NCBI GenBank assembly: GCA_947626315.1
Contig: CANQRQ010000014.1
Coordinates: forward strand, 1 to 61,278
Direction of reading: 5' to 3'
Origin: an uncultured Oscillospiraceae bacterium
Lineage (GTDB): Bacteria > Bacillota > Clostridia > Oscillospirales > Oscillospiraceae
Length of the DNA stretch: 61,278 bases
Position 1 is the stretch's first letter; each line of letters opens with the position of its first letter. Positions 1-8,222 of this stretch are shown here, piece by piece. The translations under genes were made by a program, and so were the position numbers. The notes below the pieces were generated by a model. That model was given only the letters and a program-made list of their open reading frames with translations, had not been told where the DNA came from and ran no database searches.

Positions 1-194
1 GGCATATCCCTAATCTTCCTGTCCGAAGCTCAGGGCTTCCCTAAACTGCGAGTGTCCATTCTGCAGGGTACAGTTTAGTCAAATCATATTACCCCGCCAA
101 AACTGCCTCTAAAAAACCTTGATATTCCGGGCTTTTTTGAGCCCTATTTTTCAACATCCAGGGGCGTCTGCAACTCCCCTGGCCCCCTCTGCGC

Positions 195-247
195 ACTTGA
201 GGAAAGGAACGGCGCTCTGCGTGAGCCATTCCTTCCCTCAAGTTTTG
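195..247 (+). terminator. Hairpin with T-rich tail, terminator-like
   Basis: Arms at 195-213 and 225-243 pair over about 19 bp with three mismatches or wobbles. The right arm runs into TTTTG. It would end a transcript entering from the left of the window and insulate the XRE promoter just downstream. Confidence 0.55.
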
Positions 248-290
248 TAAAAGGACGTATTTTTTACTACTGTGTTATGCAAATCAGATG

Positions 291-319
291 TTGCACTCAA
301 GTGCAAATTGTGTTATAAT
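291..319 (+). promoter_or_regulatory. Promoter with overlapping palindromic operator, XRE gene
   Basis: A -35 TTGCAC (291-296) and a perfect -10 TATAAT (314-319) are separated by 17 bp. The -35 lies inside a dyad with 7-bp perfect arms, TTGCACT (291-297) and AGTGCAA (300-306). This placement is typical of autorepression by a small helix-turn-helix repressor, and the first gene downstream encodes one. That this gene's product binds here is inference. Confidence 0.75.
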
Positions 320-346
320 TCAAGAAAAACATTTTGGAGGTTGTTT

Positions 347-703
347 ATGCAGATCGTGGCAGACCGTCTGCGGGAGCTCCGGCACTCTGTTGATCTCTCG
401 CAGAACAAGCTGGCCCCCTTGCTGGGGCTGCGGCAGTCCGGCGTTAATCGGTATGAGAATAATCAGTGCGAGCCGTCTATCAAAGTTCTTCTGCGCTATG
501 CGGACTTCTTTGATGTGTCCCTGGACTATATCTGCGGCCGGACGGACGAGCCGAAGGGCATGGCCTACAGCGGCGAGCCTCAGTTGGAGAAGCTGCACCC
601 GGAGCTGGACGAATTTATAGAGATGTGCTTTGACCCAAAATCGCCTGTCAGCAAGCGGCTGAAGAAAACGCTGGTGCAGATGCTGGAGGACGAGACGAAA
701 TGA
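347..703 (+). CDS. XRE-family helix-turn-helix repressor
   Basis: 118-aa DNA-binding protein. Residues 5-60 form a Cro/C1-type helix-turn-helix, with the recognition region around LGLRQSGVNRYENN and the usual downstream LLRYADFFDVSLDYICGR. The acidic C-terminal tail has no named domain. I chose ATG 347 because GGAGG (336-340) sits 6 nt upstream; an upstream in-frame ATG at 272 lies before the promoter. Its stop overlaps the next start (ATGA at 700-703), so the three genes to 3239 are probably co-translated. It likely represses its own promoter and keeps the element quiet, as phage-type repressors do. Confidence 0.85.
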   Translation: MQIVADRLRELRHSVDLSQNKLAPLLGLRQSGVNRYENNQCEPSIKVLLRYADFFDVSLDYICGRTDEPKGMAYSGEPQLEKLHPELDEFIEMCFDPKSPVSKRLKKTLVQMLEDETK

Positions 704-1563
704 GCAGTACAAAAAAGACTTCTCTGATCACCGTACAGAATGTGGCTGTGACGATTATGAGCGTGGACCAGAACGACTATATCAGCCTTACAGATATGGC
801 CAAGGCCCGCACAGATGCCTCGCGGGCGGCAGATGTCATCAAAAACTGGCTTCGCAGCCGCACGACGCTTGAATTCTTGGGGACCTGGGAGATCATGTAT
901 AACCCAGACTTTAAAGTGGTCGAATTCGACCACTTTAAAAGTGAAGCAGGATTACATACTTTTACGTTAAGCGCGAAAGAGTGGATCGAAAAAACCAATG
1001 CCATCGGACTGTATGTGCAGGTTGGCCGTTATGGCGGTACTTACGCGCATAAAGATATTGCCTTCGAGTTTGGCTCAGCAATCAGCCCGGTGTTCAAGCT
1101 CTATCTTCTGAAAGAATACCAGCGGCTAAAAGACGAAGAGAATGACCGGCTGAAGCTGGAATGGACAGCAAAACGCTTCCTCTCTAAAAACAATTATCTG
1201 ATCCACACGGATGCGGTCAAGAACTATGTGCTGCCGCAGAAGAATTATACGAAAAACACCGAATGGCTTGCCTATGCAGATGAAGCGGATCTGCTGAACG
1301 TGGCCCTGTTTGGCTGCACCGCGAAGGAATGGCGGGACGCTAACCCGGAGCTGGCCAAGCACAGCAACATCCGGGACTTTGCATCTATCGCGGAGCTTAC
1401 CGTGCTGTCCAATCTGGAGACGCACAACGCGGAGCTCATAAAGAGCGGCATGGGGAAAGAGGAGCGTTTTGCCGCTCTGCATCAAATCGCTCAGTATCAG
1501 CTACAGGTATTGACCGAAGCGGAACGGATCAAAGAACTGCCAGAGGACGGTGACGAACAATGA
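700..1563 (+). CDS. KilA-N domain protein
   Basis: 287 aa. The first ~130 residues match the KilA-N fold (motifs YISLTDMAKAR and ADVIKNWLRSR, then YGGTYAHKDIAFEF). This DNA-binding domain is found in phage antirepressors and mobile-element regulators. The C-terminal part is a helical region of unknown role. The ATGA overlap with the XRE gene upstream and with the recombinase downstream (1560-1563) puts it in one transcript with both. By context it may counteract the XRE repressor or help regulate excision; that is inference. It has no catalytic motifs. Confidence 0.85.
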   Translation: MSSTKKTSLITVQNVAVTIMSVDQNDYISLTDMAKARTDASRAADVIKNWLRSRTTLEFLGTWEIMYNPDFKVVEFDHFKSEAGLHTFTLSAKEWIEKTNAIGLYVQVGRYGGTYAHKDIAFEFGSAISPVFKLYLLKEYQRLKDEENDRLKLEWTAKRFLSKNNYLIHTDAVKNYVLPQKNYTKNTEWLAYADEADLLNVALFGCTAKEWRDANPELAKHSNIRDFASIAELTVLSNLETHNAELIKSGMGKEERFAALHQIAQYQLQVLTEAERIKELPEDGDEQ

Positions 1564-3239
1564 CCGCCGTCATCTATGCCCGCTATTCCTCCGACAACCA
1601 GCGGGAGGAGAGCATCGAGGGCCAGATCAGAGAGTGTACCGCCTTTGCCGAAAAGAACGGCATCACGGTTTTACGGCATTACATAGACCGGGCCTTCTCC
1701 GCCAAGACGGACAACCGCCCGGAGTTTCAAAACATGGTCAAGGACAGCGGCAAGCGGCTCTTTGATATGGTCATCGTCTGGAAGCTGGACCGCTTCGCCC
1801 GGAACCGCTACGACAGTGCCCGGTACGAGGCTACGCTGAAGAAAAACGGCGTCAAGGTGGTGTCCGCTACCGAGGTCATCTCTGACGGAGCCGAGGGCAT
1901 TATCCTCGAATCTGTCTTGGAGGGCTACGCCGAATATTACTCCGCCGACCTCTCCGAGAAGGTCATCCGGGGCATGACGGAGAACGCATTGAAGACCAAA
2001 TACAACGGTGGAACGCTGCCCATCGGCTACCAGATCGACAGCGACCGGCATTTTCAAATCGACCCGCTGACAGCGCCGTTCGTGCTCGAGGCTTTCAAGC
2101 TCTATGACGAAGGCGCCACCATGAAGGAACTCCGTGACTGGCTCAATGACAGCGGCATAAAAAATACGCAAGGACGGGAGCTGACCTACAACAGCATCCA
2201 GCATCTTTTGAAAAACCGTCGCTATATGGGAGAGTATACATACCGGGATATCGTCGTGCCGGGAGGCATCCCCGCCATCGTTCCCCAGGACCTCTTTGAC
2301 CGGGTGCAGGAGAGAATGGAGAAGAACAAAAAGGCCCCGGCCCGCCACAAAGCCGAGGACGATTATCTGCTGACCACGAAGCTGTTCTGCGGCTACTGCG
2401 GGGCCTATCTCTGCGGAGAGAGCGGCACCAGCCGCACAGGAGTCGTCCACCACTATTACAAGTGCGTCTCCGTCAAGAAAAAGCGGACGGAATGTCACAA
2501 AAAGCCTGTCAAGAAAGAGTGGATAGAAGATCTGGTAGTCCGCGAAACTATGAAGATAGTCATGGACGATACGGCCATTGAAGCGATCGTGTCCATGCTC
2601 ATGGACTTGCAGAACAGGGAGAGCAACAGCCTGCCTCTCTATGAACAGCAGCTCCGGGAAACGGAGACTGCTATTCAGAATATGCTCAATGCCATCCAGC
2701 AGGGCATCCTCACCAAGTCCACTAAGGCGCGGCTGGAAGAACTGGAGGCTGCGAAAGATGATTTAGAGACCCGTATCGCCTGCGAGAAGCTGGCAAAGCC
2801 AAAGATCAGCGCGGAGTTTATGACATTCTGGCTCCACCGCTTTCGCAAGATGGACGTGCGGCAGAAGTCCCACCGCAAGATGCTGATCGACACATTCGTC
2901 AACGCGATCTTCCTGTACGACGACAAAATGGTGATCACCTTCAATTACAAGGAAGGCACGACGACCATCACCTTTGCCGAGCTCAACGCGGCTTTGGCAG
3001 AACAGAAAACCGGTTCGGATTTGGATTGCTCAACTGCACCACGTCAGACTAACCCTGAAGACGATGGGGCCCCGCAAGCGGGGTCCCATTCGTCGGTCAG
3101 GGTTAGTCTTCCTTTTCCCCATGAAACCCGCTTCGCTGGGCTTTCATGGGGCCCCGGGAGCAAATCCTATAACACCACCCGCAACCAGAAAAAGCCAGCC
3201 GCCTCGCGGCGAGAAGATCCGCTTCGCTCAATTTGTTGA
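1560..3239 (+). CDS. Large serine recombinase with read-through C-terminal tail
   Basis: 559 aa. The N-terminal resolvase domain (1-150) begins VIYARYSSDNQ, carrying the nucleophilic Ser, and includes the VWKLDRFARNRYD motif. It is followed by the recombinase domain, a zinc-ribbon (CGYCG near residue 280, matching Cys further on) and a coiled coil near 370-430, the standard order for large serine integrases and transposases. The last ~65 residues after SDLDCSTAP are Pro/Arg/Ser-rich and are encoded by hairpin-forming DNA, so they look like sequence beyond the natural C-terminus. It probably moves the XRE/KilA-N module. The stop lies in a hairpin at 3236-3263. Confidence 0.9.
   Translation: MTAVIYARYSSDNQREESIEGQIRECTAFAEKNGITVLRHYIDRAFSAKTDNRPEFQNMVKDSGKRLFDMVIVWKLDRFARNRYDSARYEATLKKNGVKVVSATEVISDGAEGIILESVLEGYAEYYSADLSEKVIRGMTENALKTKYNGGTLPIGYQIDSDRHFQIDPLTAPFVLEAFKLYDEGATMKELRDWLNDSGIKNTQGRELTYNSIQHLLKNRRYMGEYTYRDIVVPGGIPAIVPQDLFDRVQERMEKNKKAPARHKAEDDYLLTTKLFCGYCGAYLCGESGTSRTGVVHHYYKCVSVKKKRTECHKKPVKKEWIEDLVVRETMKIVMDDTAIEAIVSMLMDLQNRESNSLPLYEQQLRETETAIQNMLNAIQQGILTKSTKARLEELEAAKDDLETRIACEKLAKPKISAEFMTFWLHRFRKMDVRQKSHRKMLIDTFVNAIFLYDDKMVITFNYKEGTTTITFAELNAALAEQKTGSDLDCSTAPRQTNPEDDGAPQAGSHSSVRVSLPFPHETRFAGLSWGPGSKSYNTTRNQKKPAASRREDPLRSIC
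3046..3109. repeat. Long hairpin within recombinase 3' end
   Basis: Perfect 13-bp arms (3046-3058 and 3097-3109) enclose a second near-perfect stem (about 3060-3075 against 3079-3095) with an AAG tip. The ~30-bp stem lies inside the recombinase reading frame and coincides with the change to low-complexity protein. It may be an ancestral terminator or part of an attachment or terminal sequence. Confidence 0.7.
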
Positions 3240-3495
3240 GAGGGGAAACAAATCCCCTCTCAAACTTGCCCCATGCAGAGTTATAAACTGGCCTCTAGGA
3301 GTTGGGGGGCTGCCTCTCGTGGTATCTGGGACAGGGACTCGAACGGGAGCGGTGTTTCTGGGTATCCCACGAAAGCGGAGACTTTCGTGGGGGCCCGAGT
3401 TTCGCAAGGGACTTGCCGATTTTACCTTGAAACGTTGTATAGTAAAAGTGGACTCGACGAGAAGTAAAAGATAGAACAATAAACCGGAAAATAAA
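3236..3495. repeat. Hairpin-rich gene-free region
   Basis: Two perfect hairpins are visible: 3236-3246/3253-3263 (11 bp, overlapping the recombinase stop) and 3366-3375/3382-3391 (10 bp). Between them, around 3333-3350, the minus strand carries GTTCGAGTCCC, which resembles a tRNA T-arm, but the stem does not pair properly and no tRNA body is present. The region separates the mobile module from the leftward ABC operon and is a plausible element boundary. Confidence 0.6.
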
Positions 3496-4281
3496 TCAAT
3501 GAATGTCCTTTCTGGCATATTCCCAATAGGCTGCCGCAATGCCAAGACAGGCAAACAGGATCCCAACTGTGAGATATCCTGCATTCAGCCTCCCTTTGTC
3601 GATGATATCCGCGCCCTCGCAATAGCCAAACGGGGTGACGAATTTCAAAAACCTCGCGGGATCCGTCATGTTGGCGATCAGATTCAGGAAGTACAGCATG
3701 ACCGCCAACCCTAACCCAATACCGGCGCTGCTGCGGCGCAGGAATGCAGATATTCCAAAGCAAACACCTGCAAGCTCAAGCTGCAGCAGAAAATAGGCCC
3801 CATGCAGCAGCATGATTTCTTTCCAGGGAATGCTCTCTCCGATCAGCCGTATCGACAGCAGAGAGAGCGCAAGGATCGTCAGATTCATCGCTGTGATCTC
3901 GATCAGCAACGCCGCCAGTTTTTCAGTAACAACACGAACTCTTGAAACGGGATGGGTCAGCAGGAACTCCGCCGTTTTATCTTTTTCCTCTTTTGAAAGA
4001 ATAGAAACGCCGGCAAATGCGGCGAAGAAGGCGCCGCCAAGTCCGAGAATGTTCCCACACTCGATGGAGTAAAAACCGATCATTGTTCCGATGTTCAATC
4101 GGTCCATGCTGAAAGCGGCCGTAAAGCTGCCCATAGAGGCAAACAATTCCCCCATGGTATCCATATCTCCACGGATCTCAGGGAATATACAGATACAGAT
4201 TACGAGCAAGAACCCGATGGCCGCTGTCCATATCAGAAGAGACATTTTTCCCTGCCGGAGTTCCTGTTTTATAATGGTCAT
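3496..4281 (-). CDS. ABC-2 type transporter permease
   Basis: 261-aa integral membrane protein with about six hydrophobic segments. The first is near residues 13-33. A cytosolic loop, KEEKDKTAEFLLTHPVSR, is characteristic of ABC-2 permeases that pair with a separate ATPase. Its start overlaps the ATPase stop by 4 bp (4278-4281). With 4278-5156 it should form an exporter. The substrate is unknown, but TetR control suggests a toxic compound, antimicrobial or lipid. Confidence 0.85.
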   Translation of the reverse strand: MTIIKQELRQGKMSLLIWTAAIGFLLVICICIFPEIRGDMDTMGELFASMGSFTAAFSMDRLNIGTMIGFYSIECGNILGLGGAFFAAFAGVSILSKEEKDKTAEFLLTHPVSRVRVVTEKLAALLIEITAMNLTILALSLLSIRLIGESIPWKEIMLLHGAYFLLQLELAGVCFGISAFLRRSSAGIGLGLAVMLYFLNLIANMTDPARFLKFVTPFGYCEGADIIDKGRLNAGYLTVGILFACLGIAAAYWEYARKDIH

Positions 4282-5156
4282 ATCTCATTGCCTCGCTCAT
4301 AATAGTGGAGAAAAACCTCCTCCAGATCCGGTTCCGTGACGGAGATGTCCTCAATGTTACCCCTTGAAAGCGCCTGCAGCAGCACGTTCATATCCCCGCT
4401 GTAAAGAAAATCAACGCCCTTCGGCGTACCGCGCAGGTCTTTCATGCCGGCAAGAGAGCGGTAGTCAACAGACCCGCGGACGCTGATCCGTCTGGTTCCC
4501 GTTCTTGAAAGCTCAGCCACCCGGCCGCTTGCGATGATCGCTCCATCCTTGATCATGGCGGCATCCGTACAGTTATGTTGGATCTCGGTCAGTATATGGC
4601 TTGACAGAAAGACGGTCGCTCCCTCTTTGTTTCTCTCCCTAAGGATCTCGAAGAGCTCTTTCTGCATCAGCGGGTCAAGTCCGCTTGTCGGTTCGTCAAA
4701 AATGAGCAGCTCCGGCTCATGCTGTAGGGCGCAGACAATGGCGGCCTTTTTGCGGTTTCCAAGAGAGAGCTCTTCTGCCTTTCGCGTCGTGTCAAGCTGC
4801 AGCCGCTCACATAAGAGCCCGCTCGTTTTCCTGCAGTCGCGCCGGCGCAGATCAGCGGACAGCTTCAGTAGTTCCTTTACCCGCATACCCGGATAGAAGG
4901 AAACCTCTGAGGGCAAGTACCCTACCCGGCCCAGGAGCTTCTCTCGTTCCTTTACCGTGTCCAGGCCAAAAATTTGCGCTCCGCCTCCGCTGGGACGGAT
5001 CAGACCCAGCAATGTGCGGATCGTGGTGGATTTGCCCGCACCATTAGGGCCGATGAAGCCGTAGAAATCGCCCGGCCGGACAGTCAGGTCGATATGTTCA
5101 ACGCCCCGGGCTTTTCCATAATATTTTGTCAGATCATGGATTTGAATGGCGTTCAT
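4278..5156 (-). CDS. ABC transporter ATP-binding protein
   Basis: 292-aa ATPase partner of the adjacent permease. It shows Walker A GPNGAGKST near residue 37, a variant signature LSLGNRKK in place of LSGGQ, Walker B LLIFDEPTSGLDP and the H-loop SSHIL. The C-terminal ~80 residues are the accessory domain common in ABC-2 drug or bacteriocin exporters (CcmA/NatA type). It overlaps the TetR gene by 4 bp (5153-5156) and the permease gene by 4 bp, so the three are one leftward operon. Confidence 0.92.
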   Translation of the reverse strand: MNAIQIHDLTKYYGKARGVEHIDLTVRPGDFYGFIGPNGAGKSTTIRTLLGLIRPSGGGAQIFGLDTVKEREKLLGRVGYLPSEVSFYPGMRVKELLKLSADLRRRDCRKTSGLLCERLQLDTTRKAEELSLGNRKKAAIVCALQHEPELLIFDEPTSGLDPLMQKELFEILRERNKEGATVFLSSHILTEIQHNCTDAAMIKDGAIIASGRVAELSRTGTRRISVRGSVDYRSLAGMKDLRGTPKGVDFLYSGDMNVLLQALSRGNIEDISVTEPDLEEVFLHYYERGNEI

Positions 5157-5773
5157 GGAGCTTCCTCCTTCCTAAGATAGATACTCTTCCAAAACGCTAT
5201 GAGCCCGGTAAAGTCCTGTTCCATCTTTTTCATATCCACATCCCCGCGCTGTACCATCTCCCAGAGGTATCCCTCGGAGGCCCAATACATCTCCTGATAC
5301 ATCATGGAAATATCCAGACCTGGGATAAACTGCGCCGGGTCCAGGTTCATGCGCGTTCTGTCCGCTTTCAAGTTGAAATATTTGTGATAGCTCTCCTGAA
5401 CGGCAGCACTGATCTCCGCGTCCTTTTCATAAAATGCCCGGATCGTAAAATTCGCCATATCGGGATACTGGCGGATGATCTCCATTTTTGCCTTCATTCC
5501 CCGCTCCATACACGCAAAAAGTTCCTCCTGCCCGTAGCACCCATACCGGGTCAGGATCGAGATGGTCATCTGGGCGCACTTGTCCCACAGGAAGAGATAC
5601 AGTTCCTTTTTGTTTCTGAAATAGTGAAAAAGCAGCGATTTGCTGATCCCCGCCTCTGCCGCTATCTCGCTCATAGGGCTGTTTTTGTAAGAATTCTGAG
5701 AGAATACGCGAAACCCCGCATTGATGATCGCTTGCTGCCTGTCCTGCGGCAAGGAAAAGAACTTCTCGTTCAT
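5153..5773 (-). CDS. TetR/AcrR-family repressor
   Basis: 206 aa. The N-terminal helix-turn-helix shows RQQAIINAGFRVFSQ and ISKSLLFHYFRNKKELY, typical of TetR proteins; the C-terminal ligand-binding part is divergent. I chose ATG 5773 because GGGAGG lies 6 nt upstream; the reading frame is open further upstream but without family similarity. It is first in the operon with the ABC exporter, and a palindrome at 5788-5799 lies just before the start, so it probably represses its own operon until an effector binds. Confidence 0.88.
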   Translation of the reverse strand: MNEKFFSLPQDRQQAIINAGFRVFSQNSYKNSPMSEIAAEAGISKSLLFHYFRNKKELYLFLWDKCAQMTISILTRYGCYGQEELFACMERGMKAKMEIIRQYPDMANFTIRAFYEKDAEISAAVQESYHKYFNLKADRTRMNLDPAQFIPGLDISMMYQEMYWASEGYLWEMVQRGDVDMKKMEQDFTGLIAFWKSIYLRKEEAP

Positions 5774-5787
5774 GGTTCGCCTCCCTT

Positions 5788-5819
5788 GACCGTTCGGTCG
5801 AAGCAATTGTAGTTCCATT
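5788..5819 (-). promoter_or_regulatory. Putative TetR operator and -10 box
   Basis: GACCGTTCGGTC (5788-5799) is a dyad with 5-bp perfect arms, 15 nt upstream of the TetR start codon. On the minus strand a -10 TACAAT lies at 5814-5819; the -35 is weak. An operator between -10 and start codon is the usual layout for TetR autorepression. Binding is inferred. Confidence 0.65.
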
Positions 5820-5959
5820 GACCGATTTTGAGAAGACCCTAAAAAGATGATTTTGAAAAATCGCGGGTAGTTATTTCCTGCCTGGGCAATGCGTTTCCAT
5901 TTGCTGCAAAAATGTGGACGCCGCTGTGTCCCGCTGTGCGGACGATTGAAAAACAAGGC

Positions 5960-5999
5960 ATAAAAGTGACGGGAGATGAAGCTGAATTCGTCTCCCGTC
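5960..5999 (-). terminator. Intrinsic terminator of the lipoprotein gene
   Basis: Arms GACGGGAGA (5968-5976) and TCTCCCGTC (5991-5999) are perfect. Read leftward the stem is followed by ACTTTTA. It sits just past the stop of the gene at 6009-8111. Confidence 0.7.
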
Positions 6000-6008
6000 G
6001 CCGATTTT

Positions 6009-8111
6009 TCATCCAAAGCGCTCGGCCATATAGATCTCCGCCCGGGACTGGGAGGCGGCGGCCGCCTCCTGGGCCGTCACCTGCCCGGCGAAGAAGCGCT
6101 GGGCCTCCTCCTGCAGGATGGCCAGCAGCTCCGGGTGCTCGCCCACCACCGCGTGGGTGTTCTCCAGCAGCTCCCGGAATTTGGCCGCGTCCTCGGGGGT
6201 TGCGTCCTCCGCGTACGCCACCTTGCCGCTGGCCAGAAGCGCCAGCTGCTGGTCCAGGGTGGCGTTGAGGGTGGAGATCGAGCGCTGAGAGGCCCCCAGA
6301 GGGGAGGACAGACAGTAGTCGATGAAGTCCCAGGCTCCCTCCTTGTTCTGGCTGCCGGAGGAGATGGCCAGGACCGTGGACAGGCTGAAAAGGCTGCCCA
6401 GGGCGTTCTTCAGGCTGTAGTCGTCCCCGAAGAAGCTCCGGTAGACGCCGGCGCCCCAGACGTCTTCGTTATTCAAATAGCGGTACACGGAAGGGGCGTC
6501 CTCCGGGGCGAGGCTCCTCCTGACAGCGGCGCAGGACTCCAGAAGGTTTACATAATCTGGATTGTCAAAGTCGCAGGAGCCGTTTGTCTCGTCCAGGTGG
6601 GTGCCCATGTAGACCGTGGCCAGCCAGTCGAAAAGGCTGTCCCGGGTAAAGCCGTTGGGGAACAGGTCCAGCCAACCGGTGTAGCTGCTCTCCGGGAGGA
6701 CCCGGATCTCCCCGGACTGGACCTGGGGCAGGGCAAAGGCGTCGGCAAGGGAGGCGCCGGGGTCCGGCAGGAGGGCGGTGTTCTGGTAGAAATTCGCCAG
6801 GATGAAGCCCAGAGGCACGGAGTACAGCTCCTCTCCCGGGTTCACCGCCTCCATGAGGGAGGGAAGGAAGTCCGCCCTGCTCCGGCCGGAGGCGGCCATG
6901 TACGGGCTCAGCTCCTCAAAGACTGTGCTGCCGGACCAGCCTAGAAAACTGTTTTCGGCAAAGGCGTACAGGTCCGGCCCCCGTCCGGCGGCCAGCTCCG
7001 CGGCGGCCTCCTGCTCGTCGGAGATGCTCTCCGTGCGGACCAGCCAGGGGCTGTCGCTGAGATTGTAGCGTTGGAGATAGGAGTCCAGCGGGCCGGTATC
7101 CACGCCGGCGGTCCACAGGGTCAGGGCCGTCTTTTCGGGCAGAGGGCCATATTGGAGGCACGCCAGCTCGTCCCCATAATTGGCGTACAGATAGCCCCCG
7201 GACCAGGGGAAAACGGCGGTACACGGGCAGCTGAGGCCCGCCGCGGCGTAGTCAAACAGCGTCTCGCCGACGCCGTCCGGGGGCGCGGCTTTGCAGAGCC
7301 GGTCGCCATAGACATCCAGGAGCAACTCTCCCTCCGGCGTATAGCCGATGGCGGCAAGGGTGCCGTCGAAAAGGTCGGTGGGGAAGGAGAGGAGGGGCTC
7401 CGGCTCCCCGCCGGAGGAGGCCAGCCGCCGGACCTGGAGAGAGCCGTCCTGCCCGTCGTGGGAATAGACCAGGGCCAGCAGACCCAGAGGGGAGGAGATA
7501 AAGCTGAGCATCATGGAGAAGCCGGAGAAACTCCGGCAGAGCTGCAGCCCGCTGTCCAGCTGGAAGATAACGCTGTCCCCGGCCAGGTACAGGCAGCCGT
7601 CAAACCAGGCGGCGGCGCGGAGGATGAACGCCGCGGCGCCGCCGTCCACCTCGGTTTTGCCCAGGCGCTTGACCTCCTCCATGGCGGCGGTCAGGTCCTG
7701 CCGGGAGAGGAGCTGCCCCTCCCCGTCATAGAGCAGCAGTTCCCCGGGGCAGCCGTGATCGTCCGGCTCGCACAGGACCCCCAGGCCCCCGCCCCAGGTG
7801 GGGAAGCAGCCGGACAGCTTCTCCAGGCCCGCCGGGACCTGGTAGGGGGTGAAGCGCTCCCCATCGTACCGGCCTACGGTACAGTTCCCGTCCGGGCCGA
7901 TGCCGGTCAGATAGATATAGTTTCCGTCGGCGCACTTGCTGCCGGAGGAGACGATCTCCTCCGGCAGGGGGAGATAGTGCATGGACCAGCCCATTTTTGT
8001 CTCACCGGCCAGGGGAGCCGCTTCCGGCGCAGCGGCGTTCTTCTCTTTGCCGCAGGCGCAGAGGGACAGGGCCAGGGCGAGAATCAGAAAAAGCGCGAAA
8101 ATTCTTTTCAT
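6009..8111 (-). CDS. Propeller-like / solute-binding fusion lipoprotein
   Basis: 700-aa exported lipoprotein. The signal peptide is MKRIFALFLILALALSLCAC, with the lipobox Cys at residue 20. Residues ~40-330 contain repeated 'GxLLxYDGxG'-like blades suggestive of a WD/PQQ-type beta-propeller. Residues ~335-700 resemble an extracellular solute-binding protein (LTLWTAGVDTG, GPDLYAFAEN, then a typical helical C-terminal lobe). No permease or ATPase is adjacent. It may sense or capture a carbohydrate or peptide at the membrane surface. The fold assignment is by eye; the propeller half is less certain than the binding half. Confidence 0.65.
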   Translation of the reverse strand: MKRIFALFLILALALSLCACGKEKNAAAPEAAPLAGETKMGWSMHYLPLPEEIVSSGSKCADGNYIYLTGIGPDGNCTVGRYDGERFTPYQVPAGLEKLSGCFPTWGGGLGVLCEPDDHGCPGELLLYDGEGQLLSRQDLTAAMEEVKRLGKTEVDGGAAAFILRAAAWFDGCLYLAGDSVIFQLDSGLQLCRSFSGFSMMLSFISSPLGLLALVYSHDGQDGSLQVRRLASSGGEPEPLLSFPTDLFDGTLAAIGYTPEGELLLDVYGDRLCKAAPPDGVGETLFDYAAAGLSCPCTAVFPWSGGYLYANYGDELACLQYGPLPEKTALTLWTAGVDTGPLDSYLQRYNLSDSPWLVRTESISDEQEAAAELAAGRGPDLYAFAENSFLGWSGSTVFEELSPYMAASGRSRADFLPSLMEAVNPGEELYSVPLGFILANFYQNTALLPDPGASLADAFALPQVQSGEIRVLPESSYTGWLDLFPNGFTRDSLFDWLATVYMGTHLDETNGSCDFDNPDYVNLLESCAAVRRSLAPEDAPSVYRYLNNEDVWGAGVYRSFFGDDYSLKNALGSLFSLSTVLAISSGSQNKEGAWDFIDYCLSSPLGASQRSISTLNATLDQQLALLASGKVAYAEDATPEDAAKFRELLENTHAVVGEHPELLAILQEEAQRFFAGQVTAQEAAAASQSRAEIYMAERFG

Positions 8112-8170
8112 GGCAAACCTCCGTCTATTTCTGCCTATTAGACGGAAAAGAACCCGGTTTGCTTGCAGGG

Positions 8171-8209
8171 AAAAAGAAAAAATCCCCCGGAGCGATTGCC
8201 GCTCCGGGG
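8171..8209 (-). terminator. Intrinsic terminator after PTS-IIC-like gene
   Basis: A perfect 10-bp stem (8185-8194/8200-8209, loop ATTGC) is followed on the minus strand by ATTTTTTCTTTTT. It separates transcription of 8223-9326 from the lipoprotein gene downstream. Confidence 0.88.
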
Positions 8210-8222
8210 AAATCGGTCTGAT

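Larger units (their letters stand above)
1..346. other. Gene-free left edge
   Basis: No convincing coding sequence is seen before the XRE gene at 347. The stretch is more AT-rich than most of the window. It holds a long hairpin at 195-243 and a promoter at 291-319. The first 190 bases show short runs of dyad symmetry but nothing I can name. If the genes at 347-3239 form an integrated element, its left end should lie here or just outside the window. Confidence 0.6.

Noticed and set aside
3333-3350. tRNA gene on the minus strand
   Set aside because: T-loop-like sequence present, but the T-stem does not pair and no anticodon or acceptor arms exist.
2974-3474. 166-aa frame overlapping the recombinase tail
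   Set aside because: Encoded mainly by hairpin DNA, no SD, no family resemblance.
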